In this document: piece after piece, positions 22,453 through 34,800 of the stretch | Layout: each line of letters starts with the position of its first letter | Position numbering within the stretch: position 1 is the stretch's first letter | Origin: Carya illinoinensis | Lineage: Eukaryota; Streptophyta; Magnoliopsida; Fagales; Juglandaceae | Reading direction: 5' to 3' | Length of the DNA: 64,000 bases | NCBI RefSeq assembly: GCF_018687715.1 | Contig: NC_056757.1 | Coordinates: 9,356,501 to 9,420,500 of the forward strand | Notes under the pieces: generated by a model | Seen by the model: only the letters and a program-made list of their open reading frames with translations | Told to the model about the DNA's origin: nothing | Databases searched by the model: none | Position numbers and translations under genes: made by a program

Positions 22453-23329
22453 TTCATTTCTTGGATGCAATGGGATTCTGATTTAAAGGAAGAAGTTATG
22501 CTTGGGAGTAGGAGAAGTTTGGTTTCAATGGATGTAAACTGATTAGTTATTGGAGTTATTCCATTGATCTAAGTTTGATTTGGCGCATGCTAATGCAACT
22601 ACTTTATTCAGTGACAATTTCTTTGTTTTCATTTTTATTTGCGCATGCTAATGGAGCAGCAGCAATGACGAAGCAAGTAAAACTTATTTGGCTGTGATCG
22701 ATTGAGACAGAATCATCACGAAATTTTAGCCATTTCTTTTTCTTTGTTTGATGATTTGCAACCATCTTTATCCACAATGCCCAATGGAAATTCAATAGTT
22801 TCATTCAGTAATGTAGTGGGAAGTGGGTTCGAATCATAAAGTGAAAAAGAAAGCTTGCTCAGGAACTGGTAACATGATGAGACAGCTAGAGGTGTTTCAA
22901 TCCATTAGTTATTTTGAATCAGTACTCCTTATTGTCATCTTGTAATGGACCCACGACCTCTTCACTGTGTTGAGATAGTCAATCACCAAAAGAATAAAAA
23001 GAAATGAGAGAGAGAGAGAGAGAGAGAGAGGAGGAAGATGATGATTCAGATAGTTGAACTGCGATGATCATTCCCTCCTTTTCTCTCCAGCTATATGCTC
23101 TTCACCAAACGGCAGCGTTTTACACTATTATAAGGAACAAAATTGTAATACAATTAAGGAACAAAACGTCATCTTATTGCGTTTGCCTTATTACAATTAC
23201 ATATATAAAATGGCGTCAAACAATTTATTCAAAACGACTACATACAATTAAAAAATACAGACTCGTTTCTTGTAAAACGACTGCGCTGCACCAAGACTAA
23301 CTACTTTTAACTATCATTTCTTCTTGACC
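22453..23329. other. CPN10 3' region and intergenic DNA
   Basis: The CPN10 3' UTR probably occupies the first 200-300 bp; no clear polyadenylation signal was chosen. A (GA)n microsatellite lies at about 23007-23031. From about 23090 to 23310, CGTTTT/AAAACG-type words look like part of the LTR or 3' leader of the Gypsy fragment on the right. Confidence 0.4.
23007..23031 (+). repeat. (GA)n microsatellite
   Basis: A clean run of about 12 GA units. Confidence 0.9.
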
Positions 23330-24390
23330 CTTCTGAAGCTACTGATCTTCACTTCCACCCAGCTTCGCTCTCGTCATCTTCCATGACTTGAGCTCCCTTC
23401 AACTCTCCCACTTCAAAGTACCTTGCTCACAAGGTGAGGATGTGTTTCTCAACTGCCGGTAAGGCTCTCACTCTCAGGTGGCTTCTTCTTCATTTATTCG
23501 TTGCCATTTCACTAGCACTTCAACTAAAACTCTATGATTTACCTGCTTGCTTTGACTCTCCAAAATCTGCTGTGGTTTAGGGCTCAACTCACCTTACATA
23601 TCTATTGGGGGAAGAATAGATAAAAGTGACACATGTTGGCCCAATTTCTTCTTCAAATAAGACACATGGAGGACAAAGTGAATTTGTGTGCTAGATGGCA
23701 AATCAATTCTGTATGCTACCTTCCCAATCTTGTGAGTCCCCAAAAATGGTCCAAAAAACCTTGGGGGAAGCTTCAGATTCCTTCTTACTACTAACTGTTG
23801 TCTATAAAGCTGTAACCTCAAATAAACCCAATCTCCTACTTGAAATTTCCTTTTCAGTCATATGTTTATCATATGACATCTTCATTCTATCTTAAGTAGC
23901 CACTAGGTTTGCTTTTAATTTTTTTTTTTATATATGTTCCATTGTCCTCAACACATCATCCATTGCTTGGTTACTAGTCAACCTTGGTACATAAGCCTGA
24001 AGCTTAGTACGTGCTACACCATAGACAACCTCATAAGGGTTCAATTTGGTTGATGAATTAGAGGTTGTATTATACCATCATTCAGCAAGTGGTAACCAAT
24101 CAAACCAAAAAGGTGGTTTATCACTAGAAAACATTTCAAGTACTGTTTCTATCATTTGTTGACAATTTCTATTTGTCCATCACTTTGAGGATGGTAAGCA
24201 AAAGTGTATGACAGATTAACTCATTGCAATTTAAAAAAATCCTGCCAAAAGGAGCTAGTGAAAGTAGACCCCTTGTCTGAAATAATATTTATGGGCATCC
24301 CATAAAGTTTGAAGACATCAGGCAAAAATAAAGAGGCAACTTTAGAAGCTGTAAGTGGATGCTTCAAGCCATGAGATGAGCATACTTCTA
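23330..24390 (-). pseudogene. Ty3/Gypsy pol fragment: integrase core to chromodomain-like C-terminus
   Basis: Read from 24390 leftward, the sequence gives IISDKGSTFTSSFWQ (the second catalytic Asp of the integrase), YHPQSDGQIEIVN (the catalytic Glu), FWFDWLPLAE followed by a stop and WYNTT, NPYEVVYG, and then 23821-23594 with LKLPPRFFGPF, GKVAYRIDLP and HVSYLKKKLG. It continues into a chromodomain-like segment with INEEEATWE near 23490. This is a typical Gypsy 3' pol end. At least three in-frame stops and loss of the RT side show that it is inactive. An LTR may lie at its left, but the boundaries were not resolved. Confidence 0.8.
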
Positions 24391-24394
24391 TAGT

Positions 24395-24790
24395 TTAGTG
24401 ATCTTGTAATGAACTTGAAAACAATATAAAATCAATGCATAGAACATGAAGAATTTACTTGATTCGATCTTAGTGATCTATATCCACGCCAGCAACAGTC
24501 AAGAGATTTTCTTTATTAATGATCAAGTACAATCTTGAGATTACAAGAACATTCTCTCATGCACACCTCTCTAATTCTTGGAGCTTATCACACAAGAATA
24601 TTCTCTCTGTTTTTCTCAGTTTTGAATTTATTATGTATTGTCCCTTGAGTACAAGTTAAGGCCTCTATTTGTAGAATAGAAGACAAGGGAATGAATAATC
24701 TTATGTTCCACATCAGCACGTTAATACCTGAGACTTTCCACATGTGCAGCCATATGTTACCTGTGCTTCCATCTAAAGTTCAGTTTGAGT
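24395..24790 (-). mobile_element. Copia-like LTR fragment
   Basis: On the minus strand it has a TATA-like CTACAAATAGAGG (about 24680), a leader ending in the Copia-typical TGTTGCTGGCGTGGATATAG (about 24495), and a GATCGAATCAAGTAAATTC stretch. No coding region adjoins it. Both ends are uncertain. Confidence 0.4.
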
Positions 24791-25430
24791 GTTAAGAAAT
24801 ATTGATATATGTTGTGAATAGCGATAAAAAAATAAGTAAAAAGTAATAATAAAATATTAAATAATAGTAAAAAATAATAAATATTAGTAAAAAATAGATA
24901 AAAAATAATAATAAAATATATTGAAAAGTATTCTGAGTCCAAACACACCTAAAATGATTGCGACTAAGAGCATTAGCAATAGCTTATTTATTTTTATCTT
25001 TATTTTTAAATTTGAATAAACTTCCCTTAAAATTATCTACATTAGCTTATCTATATCTATAATTTTGAATAACTATGCACAGTCATTATTTATCTTTGAA
25101 GATGTCTTTTTTCTTCTTCAAATATTATTTTTATTATTTTTTCTTGTCCAAGTTATGAATTTGTATGAAATTAGACTACATATAAAACATGTGTGAATTT
25201 TTCTATATTGCTGAATATATATATGGTAGATTGAATTTATTAGATTTGGATATTAAATTTGATTTGAATTTATTGGACTATCTAGATTTTAGGAAAAAAA
25301 TATAATAATATTTTATTATTATTTGTCAAAAAATACATAATCTAATTTAGGAATTTTTTTTCATCTTTAAAATTAATTTTTAAAAGATGTAATTTTTAAA
25401 ATAAAGATGCATAAATTATTACTAATCCCT
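24791..25430. other. AT-rich intergenic DNA, possible MITE
   Basis: TAATAAAATATT-type low complexity to about 24920. GAGCATTAGCAATAGC at about 24968 and ATTACTAATCCC at about 25418 could be ends of a decayed MITE, but the inverted repeat is weak. No gene recognised. Confidence 0.3.
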
Positions 25431-25808
25431 AACCATAAGAATTACCAATTAATTTTTGTACCAATGAGACACGATATTCAATGAAAACATTCCAACCTCC
25501 GTTTTCGATCTGGATGTCACTGCTCGACACAACGACGTGCATGCAAAAGGAAAAGTCATCTCTTTCCCTCCCCTCCTCCCCCCACAATTTCCCTGCGAAA
25601 AGGAAAATACTTTCTTTCCCAACAAACGCCACTCCTCCCGTCGTCCACCCATACACACATTTCCTTCTCTCTCTCTCACCTCTGCCATTTCTTCTCGCTC
25701 TAAAGATAAAAAAGGACACACACACAGAAAGAGAGAGAGAGAAGGGTAAGCCAGCTCATATGAAGACGTATTGAGTGAGATACTAAAGAGAGAGTGAGAG
25801 AGAGAGAG
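25431..25808 (+). promoter_or_regulatory. Promoter/5' leader of the O-fucosyltransferase gene
   Basis: CT-rich sequence gives way to GA-repeat tracts (25728-25742, 25785-25808) that run directly into the start codon, a common plant 5' UTR pattern. A 4-codon upstream ORF (MKTY, 25760-25774) precedes the main ATG. No clear TATA box was seen. The long frames on either strand here are low-complexity artefacts. Confidence 0.5.
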
Positions 25809-28800
25809 ATGCACGCATACAACAGGCAACCGAGCAGCGGTCACAGCACGCCGTCCCCGCCCTCATCGCCGCTCCGGTCACCCCGGTACCGCCGGTCGAA
25901 GGCGGGGAGGTTTGGCCCGGCACAGCTTCAGCCGGGTCGGACCCTCGCCCAGCGCCTCGCCTGGCTGTTCCTCTCAGTCCTCCTCCGGCGCCAGGGCATC
26001 TTCCTCTTTGCTCCTCTCATCTACATCTCTGGCATGCTCCTCTATATGGGCTCTGTCTCCTTCGACGTCGTTCCCATTATCTCCCATCGTCCCTCTCCCG
26101 GCTCCATTTACCGGAGTCCCAAGATTTATGCCAAGCTCCGACCCGAAATGAACTCCGAAAATGCCTCCGCCGATGCGGTGTGTTTTCAATGCTGCTACTC
26201 CTAATCCGAATATTGATGCGTTTGTTGGATTTTTAGACGTGGATACTGGTTTGTGAAACTTTTTGTTGAATTATGGGGAACGGGACGTGGGTCGGGTTTG
26301 TATGTCGGTTTTGTAGCTTTTCTGGTGAATCATTGGGACTTGGGAAGTGAGTCTGTTGGATATCCTTGTTTTCTGTTGATATTTGGCATTTTCACGTATA
26401 TTTCTAATCTCAAATATTAGAGTTGTACAGCTTCTGATCAGTTATTATAATTAGGTTTGTAACGTGTCATTTAGCGAATTATTTATTTGCTTGAATTTCA
26501 TTGATCTATCCAAGAAAAATGATAAATATTTGATATGAAATGAAGGAAAATGCTAAATGTACTTTAAAATATACTGTAAATCATGAGATTTGAAATTCAA
26601 AATTTGAAGTTTAAAAGAAAATTAACAATATGAATCTTGAAAGTAAAAGGATAAGTAAAACTGTAATAACATGTAACACTCTTCTTTTGTTTTGTTTTGT
26701 TTTGTTTTTGGCTGCACTCTCAACTGTTACGGCTGGGTAAGAATAGGGATCAGAACTGGGGGAATCTTGCCCTGTTTTGTGGGAAGTTCGCTGTTTTGTA
26801 TTGAGGTCTTTCAGTTTGTGCAATGTTTGTTATAAAATGACACTCGTCTTTTGTTATGCGTTGATTTTGGCTGCACTTTTCAACTGTTACGGCTGGGCTA
26901 TAATAGGGATCAGAACTTGGGGGGAATCTTGCCCTGCTTTGTGTTTAGCTGGCTGGTTGTATTGAGGTCTTTCGTTTAGTGCAATGTATTGATTATTTTT
27001 TCCCTCGACCAGATGAGGTAATTGTTCTAATATCAATAAGGTCCAGAAGGAGTGGGTGGGGATCCAGTAAATCACCCTAGTAGGGAAGGGAGGGAACATA
27101 AGAGGTAATTGATTCATCCAGTTCCATTGTTTTTGGGCCAAAAGGTTGCCTTATGGCCAGGAATGAGGTCACCTTGAAGGCGGTTATCTTTTTATCAGTA
27201 CCTTTATGGTGGTTATTGGGGTAATTTAGTATTTGAAATCTAATGCAACTAACTCTAGCAAACTTTATAATCTCTACATATATGGTTAGTGATGCTTTAG
27301 CCGGCTAGTTTTGATTATGTTGGCTTAGAAGAACTTGGAGTGCTTACCTAAGATGGATTGTATGGACAGGTTGATCTAGTGAGTCTGCTTACTTGAGAAA
27401 GTGGAAAATGAACCGAATTTTTTAATTATTGGAATGTTCAATCTTGTGGATAACTAGTTCCTTAACAATTATAACACTTACAACTAGAGATGGTATTTTG
27501 CTAATGTTCGAGTATGTTCTTTGGTGCAACAATTTATGTCTGGTCATATATTCTTTTTTTATAGTGAGATATTCCTCGAGAATATAATTATTATTGGAGG
27601 AGAAAACATCTGCACTTTTTCTTTACTAGCTTTAGGCAAGATCATATGGATAGTAATACAATTAATCCTTTCACTGTTTAGTTTCCATTCATTTGTTGAC
27701 CTGTACCATAATTTTTTTCTGGAATAGTGGGCTTTGTTCATTTCAAAACTGGCTGGTGACTTCTGAATCCTGATGTAGATGTTTTTCTTCAGTCTCTCTC
27801 TTTGAGGTCGTTACATATTGTTTAGTGTACAGATTCTTTTTTGCAGTTTCAAAAATATTTTACTCATGTGCTGCTTGGTTCTAACATAAGCTATCAAATC
27901 CCATTAGATATCAACTATATGGAAACACTCTTATAAAGGTGGCAAGTGGAGAACTTGTACTAACAGGTCTTCAGGAGGTATGAAACGTATTTACAGTCTT
28001 ACTCTGGGGAGTTAATGATGACGTTTCCTTACTTCAATTTCTATTCATGTGGGGTTTCCCTTTTGGCTATTTGGATTGTAAAGTAGTACACTTTAATGGC
28101 TGGTTTATACCGTATTTGGGGTTGACCAGTACTGGCTGTTAATGCTGCTTTTTGGTGATAGGTTCAGTTTACTTTCTCTTCAATGTACTTTTCTGTTCTT
28201 ATATTGCTTTTATTCACAATTTTCCTATAATCCTAATTGAAGTGAACATTCCAAGCTAGAGAATAGTAAGAAATCTAAGACCATCCATTCTCGGTTAGAT
28301 TGCAACAAGAATTTTATCTTCTGTTGATATGATTGCAACCCACCATCACACACGTAAATGTTAATGTGCCTTCATGAATTCTATCTCCATTTACCATTGC
28401 ATGATGATAGGCACAAACTTTTACCATTGCAGTCACCATTACCTTGAGCTCCAGCTCTTTTATTACTGCTGTCGTAAACACTACTAGCAGCATAATTCAC
28501 AGTCCTTTATCATTATTAGCACTTCCACCACTGCGATTGTTTTGATTTACATCTTGACCTGATTTTCATGTTCTTCTAAAAAAATCTTTAAACATCCAAA
28601 CACTTTCTGCTCCAGAATACTCGTGGAATTCTTACTATGTACTTGACTGCTGATAGATCTGCTGTAAATCCTGATCATCTCAACTTCCCCGTATAATTGT
28701 ATTATAATTCCTATATATTGTATCTACCTTCCCCCCTACCAATATCTGCATTATTCTTACATGTATAAATGTATGTTGATGTGAATTTATATACATGCAT

Positions 28801-31800
28801 AAAGCAATCCCAGATGCTGGATGCATTCAAATTTGATTCTGTTGTACATTTTCTAGGTTTGCTGGATACGAATGGTTACATATACATTGAGGCAAATGGT
28901 GGCCTGAATCAGCAAAGGACATCGGTTGGTTTTACTTAATTTTTTGAATTTTCTTATTCATATATCTTTACATCAATTTTTCCTTTTTAATATGAAGACT
29001 GCGTATTTGATAATTATGTTGACACATTTCCCTACATGGTTTTGTCGGCTCTTTGTAGATATGCAACGCAGTTGCTGTGGCAGGATACCTTAATGCAACC
29101 CTTGTAATCCCCAATTTTCATTTTCATAGCATTTGGAGAGATCCTAGGTTGGTCAGCAATTATGTTTCTTTGTGTTTTTGGTCGTAGGTACAGGGTTCCT
29201 GGTATGCAATAGCAGGAAACAAAGTAAAAGTATTCGTTGGCAGATGTAGCTTTTAAATGGAGATAGATTAAGAGCCTATTTGGGATTGAGTTTGAAAGCT
29301 TAAAAAGTACTTTTAATTGTTTAAAAGTTCTTTTAAAGAAAAAATGATATGTTTGGTAAATTTATAAAAAGTGCTTTAATCACTTAAAAAAGCTGAAAAT
29401 CTACTTTTTAAAAAAGCATCAAATCGAAGCTTTTATCGAAAAGCTCCTGCAAATAACTGTATATTTAAAAAAAATTAATATAACTAACTTTAAAAGTACT
29501 TTAGAGACATGGTTACCAAACAGTAAATGACTTTTTAATAGTAGAGCTTGTTATTTAAGTTAAAAGCTATAAGTCCTAAAGTTATAAGCTATATTTTCCA
29601 CCGCAATCCCAAACATGCACTAAAAATTTGCAATTCTTTTTTTTTTTTTTTATGAGCAAAAAAAAATTTGCATATGTAACCACTATTTTTTTTTATTATC
29701 AGTGCATACGTAACCACTATATGATTCTCTATTAGAAATGCTGATGAATTAAGTTTCAACAAGCGTCAAATTTATATCTTACTCGAAAAAAAAAAGTAGT
29801 CCAATTGATTATGTTGGGAATTTGTGTACCATGTAAATTTAAGTTACTGTGGTACAAGTTCTTAGATTTTTGGGTTTTTAAGATCAAAAACTCTATGTGC
29901 AGTCACTTTTGCGTATTCCTTGCTCATTCCACTAATGTGATTGTCTACCTTTTTTTCATATAAAATAACTGCTTTGTCAAAACACATCAGTGGGGTGCAC
30001 AAGGAGTATGCAAAAGTAACTGTATGTAGCAGAACCCTCACTGCTATAATCTTCTAAGCACATATTTAGATGGCATTCTTTTGTAACATATATGTGGAAT
30101 TTATTTGGGACTCAGAAATTCTCTTTGGGCTGAAATTTTTTTCCATAAAATTGATAGGTTTGCTTGTAACATTTTTGGCCTTTTATTTGGTCCATTGTAA
30201 ATGCAATGTGCTTGATCCCCCCTCTTCCCCTATTGAAAAAATAAAGAGAACAAAACTGGAGACTATTCATCTGCTGCATATATGGCTTCTTTGATGCATT
30301 GGAAGTTACTTCTTCAGTTATTAATAGTTTTAGGTCTTAAAATCTCATCCTTGGTTTGACTTTTCTATGGGCACCATTATTTTCTAGATGTCTATTCAGA
30401 TAAGTTAGATATAGATCATTTGATGCTTGTATTCTCACCTGTTCTCACTTGTGGTTATATGTAAAAGATGAGTGTTTAAGGGCTTGTTTGGACACTTAAG
30501 GGCATGTCTGGGTAATGAGATAAGATGAGAATTCCATGAATAGTAGTGAAATTGTTTGAGTTAAGATGTTTTATTCAGTTTTCGAAAGGAGAGATAGAGT
30601 TGAATAAAAATATTATAAAGTTAAAAAATTGTTTGAATATAGTTTTTTTAATATTATTTTTGTTTTAAAAATTTAAAAAAGTTGTATTGCTTTTTGTGTT
30701 TTATTTAGAAGTCTAGGAAAGTTGTAATGATTAGATGAAAAAGTTGATGATTTGAAAGTTAAAAGTGTTTTGTGTTTGAGTGATATTTGAAAAGGAAATT
30801 ATGAGAAGTTTTGAGATGAGATGATGTTACTTCCCAAGCAACCGTTAGAATATCTTAGAATTCAGTGAATACTTAATAGTAATGAAATAGTTTGTGAATG
30901 AAAGTGAAATAGTTTGAGTTAAGATGTTTTATTGGGTTTTGGAAAAGGAAAGAAAAAATTAAATAAAAATATTATAAGGTTAAAAAGTTGTTCGAATATA
31001 ATTTTTTTAAGATTATTTTTGCTTTGAAATTTGAAAAAGTTGTATTATTTTTTGTGTTTTGTTTGGAAGTTTGGGAAAGTTGGATTGGGTTTTGTGTTTG
31101 GATAATGATTAGGTAATGATTAGATGAAAAAATTGAATATTTGAAATTGAAAAGTGTTTTGTGTTTGAGTGATGTTTGGGAAGAAAATTATGTGAAGTTT
31201 TAAGAATATATGAGAATATCTAAGTGTCCAAACATGCCCTAAATGTTGAAAAGAAAGGCTGAATATTAATATATGCCGTCGTCTTTGACTTCCACAACCA
31301 ATTGCCACAAACCTTTCCTTTCCATTGCATGCTGCCACAACTATTTCCCCAATAGGGTTGGCTAATAAATGCTAGGGTCCTAACTCCTAGCCCTCCTGAA
31401 GAAAGCGGAGTGCAAATTTGGACCAGCTAATTAGGTGGACCTTAAACTCGCCACCAACATCACACCATAAGAAATACCTCTGAAGCTTATTGATGCAATT
31501 AGCTACCCAATTGGGAATAGGTAAAGTGACAAAAAATAGGTGGAAAATCTGAGAGTGTTATCAAATAGAGCTTCCTGGGCCACCTTAGATAGATTCACTT
31601 CAAGACAGCCAAATGACATTCCTTTCTCCATAATATCATCCCATATTTATTGTTCCTTGAATGACAGTCCCAAACGTAGACTCAGATGCTTCATAGCTAA
31701 AGATGCACCCGACATCCGAGTATATGGGCCAAACCTCCAATATCTTCCATGGCCCCCATAGTTGTTTCTACACATTCTATCATTACAAAAATATTCTGGT

Positions 31801-34800
31801 GGTTTGTTAGTTAATAGCATTTATGATGCATATTAATGTTGAAGGAGTTACTTACCTGGACGGGGTCGATGGGTGATCATGAAGGCCCATGGCCTAGGCT
31901 GGTGACGTCCATTGCACACAGGAGGGGTGCCCGCCTAAGGTCTCCCCAAGTGGGAGAGCCTACGTCATAATTTGTGGCAGTGGGGGCCTGCGTTCGCACG
32001 GCCCCTGCCTAAAATGAACCGATCAAAAAATTAATGTTGAAGGAGTTGTTTCATGCAAGCTAAACTGGTTAACATAATCCTTAAGTCCTTAAGTGGGATA
32101 TCATTTTAAGCGGTGGCTTTAATTGAATATTCCCCATAATAAGGCTGGAGTGTTGGAACCCCTATGAGCTGGCTCAAGTGGTAAGAGCCTTGGTTTTTTT
32201 GTGGTATGCTCCCTCTAGGTCTAAGGTTCGAACCCTTGGATGCAAAGAATTAGGGGCCATCGGACTAGGGGAATTTCTCCTTGAAGTACCCGAGGTACAC
32301 TTGCGGGAAACTTATTGCCAAGAGCTCATGCACCCACAAGATTAGTTGGACTTTGTTCTGGACTCCCTGTGCCAATAAAAAATAAAGGCTGAGGTTTTGG
32401 TATGTTTTTTGTCAGTGTTTTTTTGTGCAATCTAAATTACTTCATGAGTCTAATAGCAGCTCATTACTGTTAAATGTTTTTTTGATAGGTAGCTCAGTAC
32501 TGTTAAATGTTTAGTGAGATTTGAATTTCTCAGTTCCTTTTGTTTTGTCTAATTAATTCTGACAGTGATAAAGGCAAGTTATGGGCAGATTAATGGGCTA
32601 TCTTTATGAATGGTACAGTAAATTATCATTTAGTGTTCGCACAACTCACAAGTAATTAAATATCGTATTACTGTAGAAAACATGCTTTTGGCTGTGCATG
32701 TAGTGTTACTGTGCAACTCTTACTATCTTGGCACTTTTTATTCATGGATTATTATTTTTTTCCTTCTATTCCCTTTGCATTAATGAACTCAAAGAGTTGA
32801 GAATGTTTTTCAACTTCCAAGTTTTCTTTTTTCTAGTTTCATATCTAAAGGAACAGATTTTTTTTTTTGGTTTTTGGACAGTTTATTGGCAAACACATTA
32901 AATTTATGGTTTTGGATTAGTGAGAACCATGATCACTATATTGTTGCATTATCCATTCGATATCACGGTAATTCATCAGGACTTATATAATTCCATTTTA
33001 CATTGTTTTTTGATAGTATAACGTAGACACAAATAAACATAAATAAATCTAACATAGGCTAGATTTTCTGACTCAGGTTTTACTTGTACAGCAAATTCAA
33101 AGACATTTACGATGAAGATTATTTCATCAGTACCTTGGAAAATGATGTTCGAGTGGTTAACAAGGTTCCTGCGTACATAATGGAACGATTTGACCAGAAT
33201 ATGAACAATGTTTACAACTTCAGAATAAAAGCATGGTCACCCATTCAGTATTATAGGGATGCAGTGCTCCCAAGGCTCCTTGAAGAAAAGTGAGTTGAAA
33301 TGTCAAATTTTCCTTTGTTTCTTATTTCCGCACGATCACTCTTTTCCTTTATATCTTAGCATTAAAAGAATCTGATTTTTTAACTTGTAAACACTATAAA
33401 TGCTTACCTATGCAGTTGGTGTATGCTTTCCAGGTAGTGTTAGGTAGTGATAACACATTTCAGTACTCGAGCTACTGGTATCTTTAATATACTACAAAAG
33501 GTTTTTTTTTTTTTTTTTGTTTTTGGGGGGGGGGGGGGGGGGGTTCTTTCTTAACTAACCAGCCATAAAGAAGGATCCACTGGGGAAGAGCTAATATTGC
33601 TGTATTCATCCTTGTATGATGACCTACTTAACACGTGGCTGAAGTGTCAACTCTCTAGGTGTTGGAGTAGCTGTGTGAGCGAATAAAAGCTATAAATGGG
33701 TTAGGTTAATCTTTCAAAATTCTTCACTGGAATACAACCTGATCAGTGGTAAATAAGCAATAATTGATATATGATTGCAGAATGGGAGAGATCGGTTACT
33801 TAAGAGAAATGCTTTAGCCACAAAGAGATTCCACAAATGTAAACCCACAAACAAATGTGGTCTGATGTACGTTAGATTGTAGATTTACTTTTATTGTAAT
33901 GTAGATATAACATATCAAAAAAAAAAAAAGCTAGATAGTTCAAAGAGAAATGATATTTGCAGTCGTGGTTGTGCAAGTGTCGTGTAGTCGCTTTGAAAAA
34001 AATGAATTAATATGGGACCCACATGAAAAAAAACTAACTTTTTAATCATGGACCCCACTCTTTTTCAAAGCGATTGCGCGACGTTTGCAATTCCACGATT
34101 GTATGTAGCATTGCTCTTAGTTCAAAATATCAAAAGAGCTAAAAAAGTTCTCTCTCCGTACACATGCATGTTTTTTTGCCGGCTGGCGTAAACAACGTCT
34201 AACGGTGGTGCAGTTATACGAAGGAGGATGGTTCTAACGAGAGAGTTAGTGATAGAATTGAAAAGGATTGCGTTTGTTAGAGAAGGAGTTAACTTTCGCA
34301 TATCTGAGAGGGGGTGGAAGGAAAAATATGAGGTGGTAGTGTGCCGTAACACACTGTTATGGCTCGTACGCGTGCTGGAGGATTGCCTGAGAGGGGGGAG
34401 CAAGGCGGTGTACTCCGTGGTAAGGGAGGGCTACAGGAGTTTCGTTGCACAACGTTGCACAAATCACCGAGGCTGTTATCTATCGGTTGCAGAATATGGA
34501 CGTGAGGGAAGAGTTTCTCTACTCTGTTTTCCGGAAGGTTCAGGTGGACGGGACAGGAAAAGTTTAAAGGAGATGGCAGAGGAGATGACTCAGTCGAGGG
34601 AGTCGGTAGTTAAAGGTGTTAGGACTAAGGCATATAGAACCAACTTTACGTACGCAGAGGCCCTTACGGTGGCGAGACCAGTGCACGGCGAGACCAATGG
34701 GAGGGATGGGGGTGCGTATCGAGCCACTCAAGCTGTACGGGGGGTCAGGACATGGCAGGCCTGAGGTTGGGCAGGAGACGTGGGTGAGTAGTAGGCGTCT

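Noticed and set aside
22820..22845. GGGTTCGAATC, a tRNA B-box-like word
   Set aside because: No A box at the right distance and no cloverleaf; not a tRNA gene or SINE.
25429..25844. Minus-strand frames of 98 and 131 aa over the O-fucosyltransferase start
   Set aside because: Antisense shadows of a GA/CT-rich leader and exon 1; no domain.
25974..26189. Antisense frame across exon 1
   Set aside because: Mirror of real coding sequence with strong codon bias.
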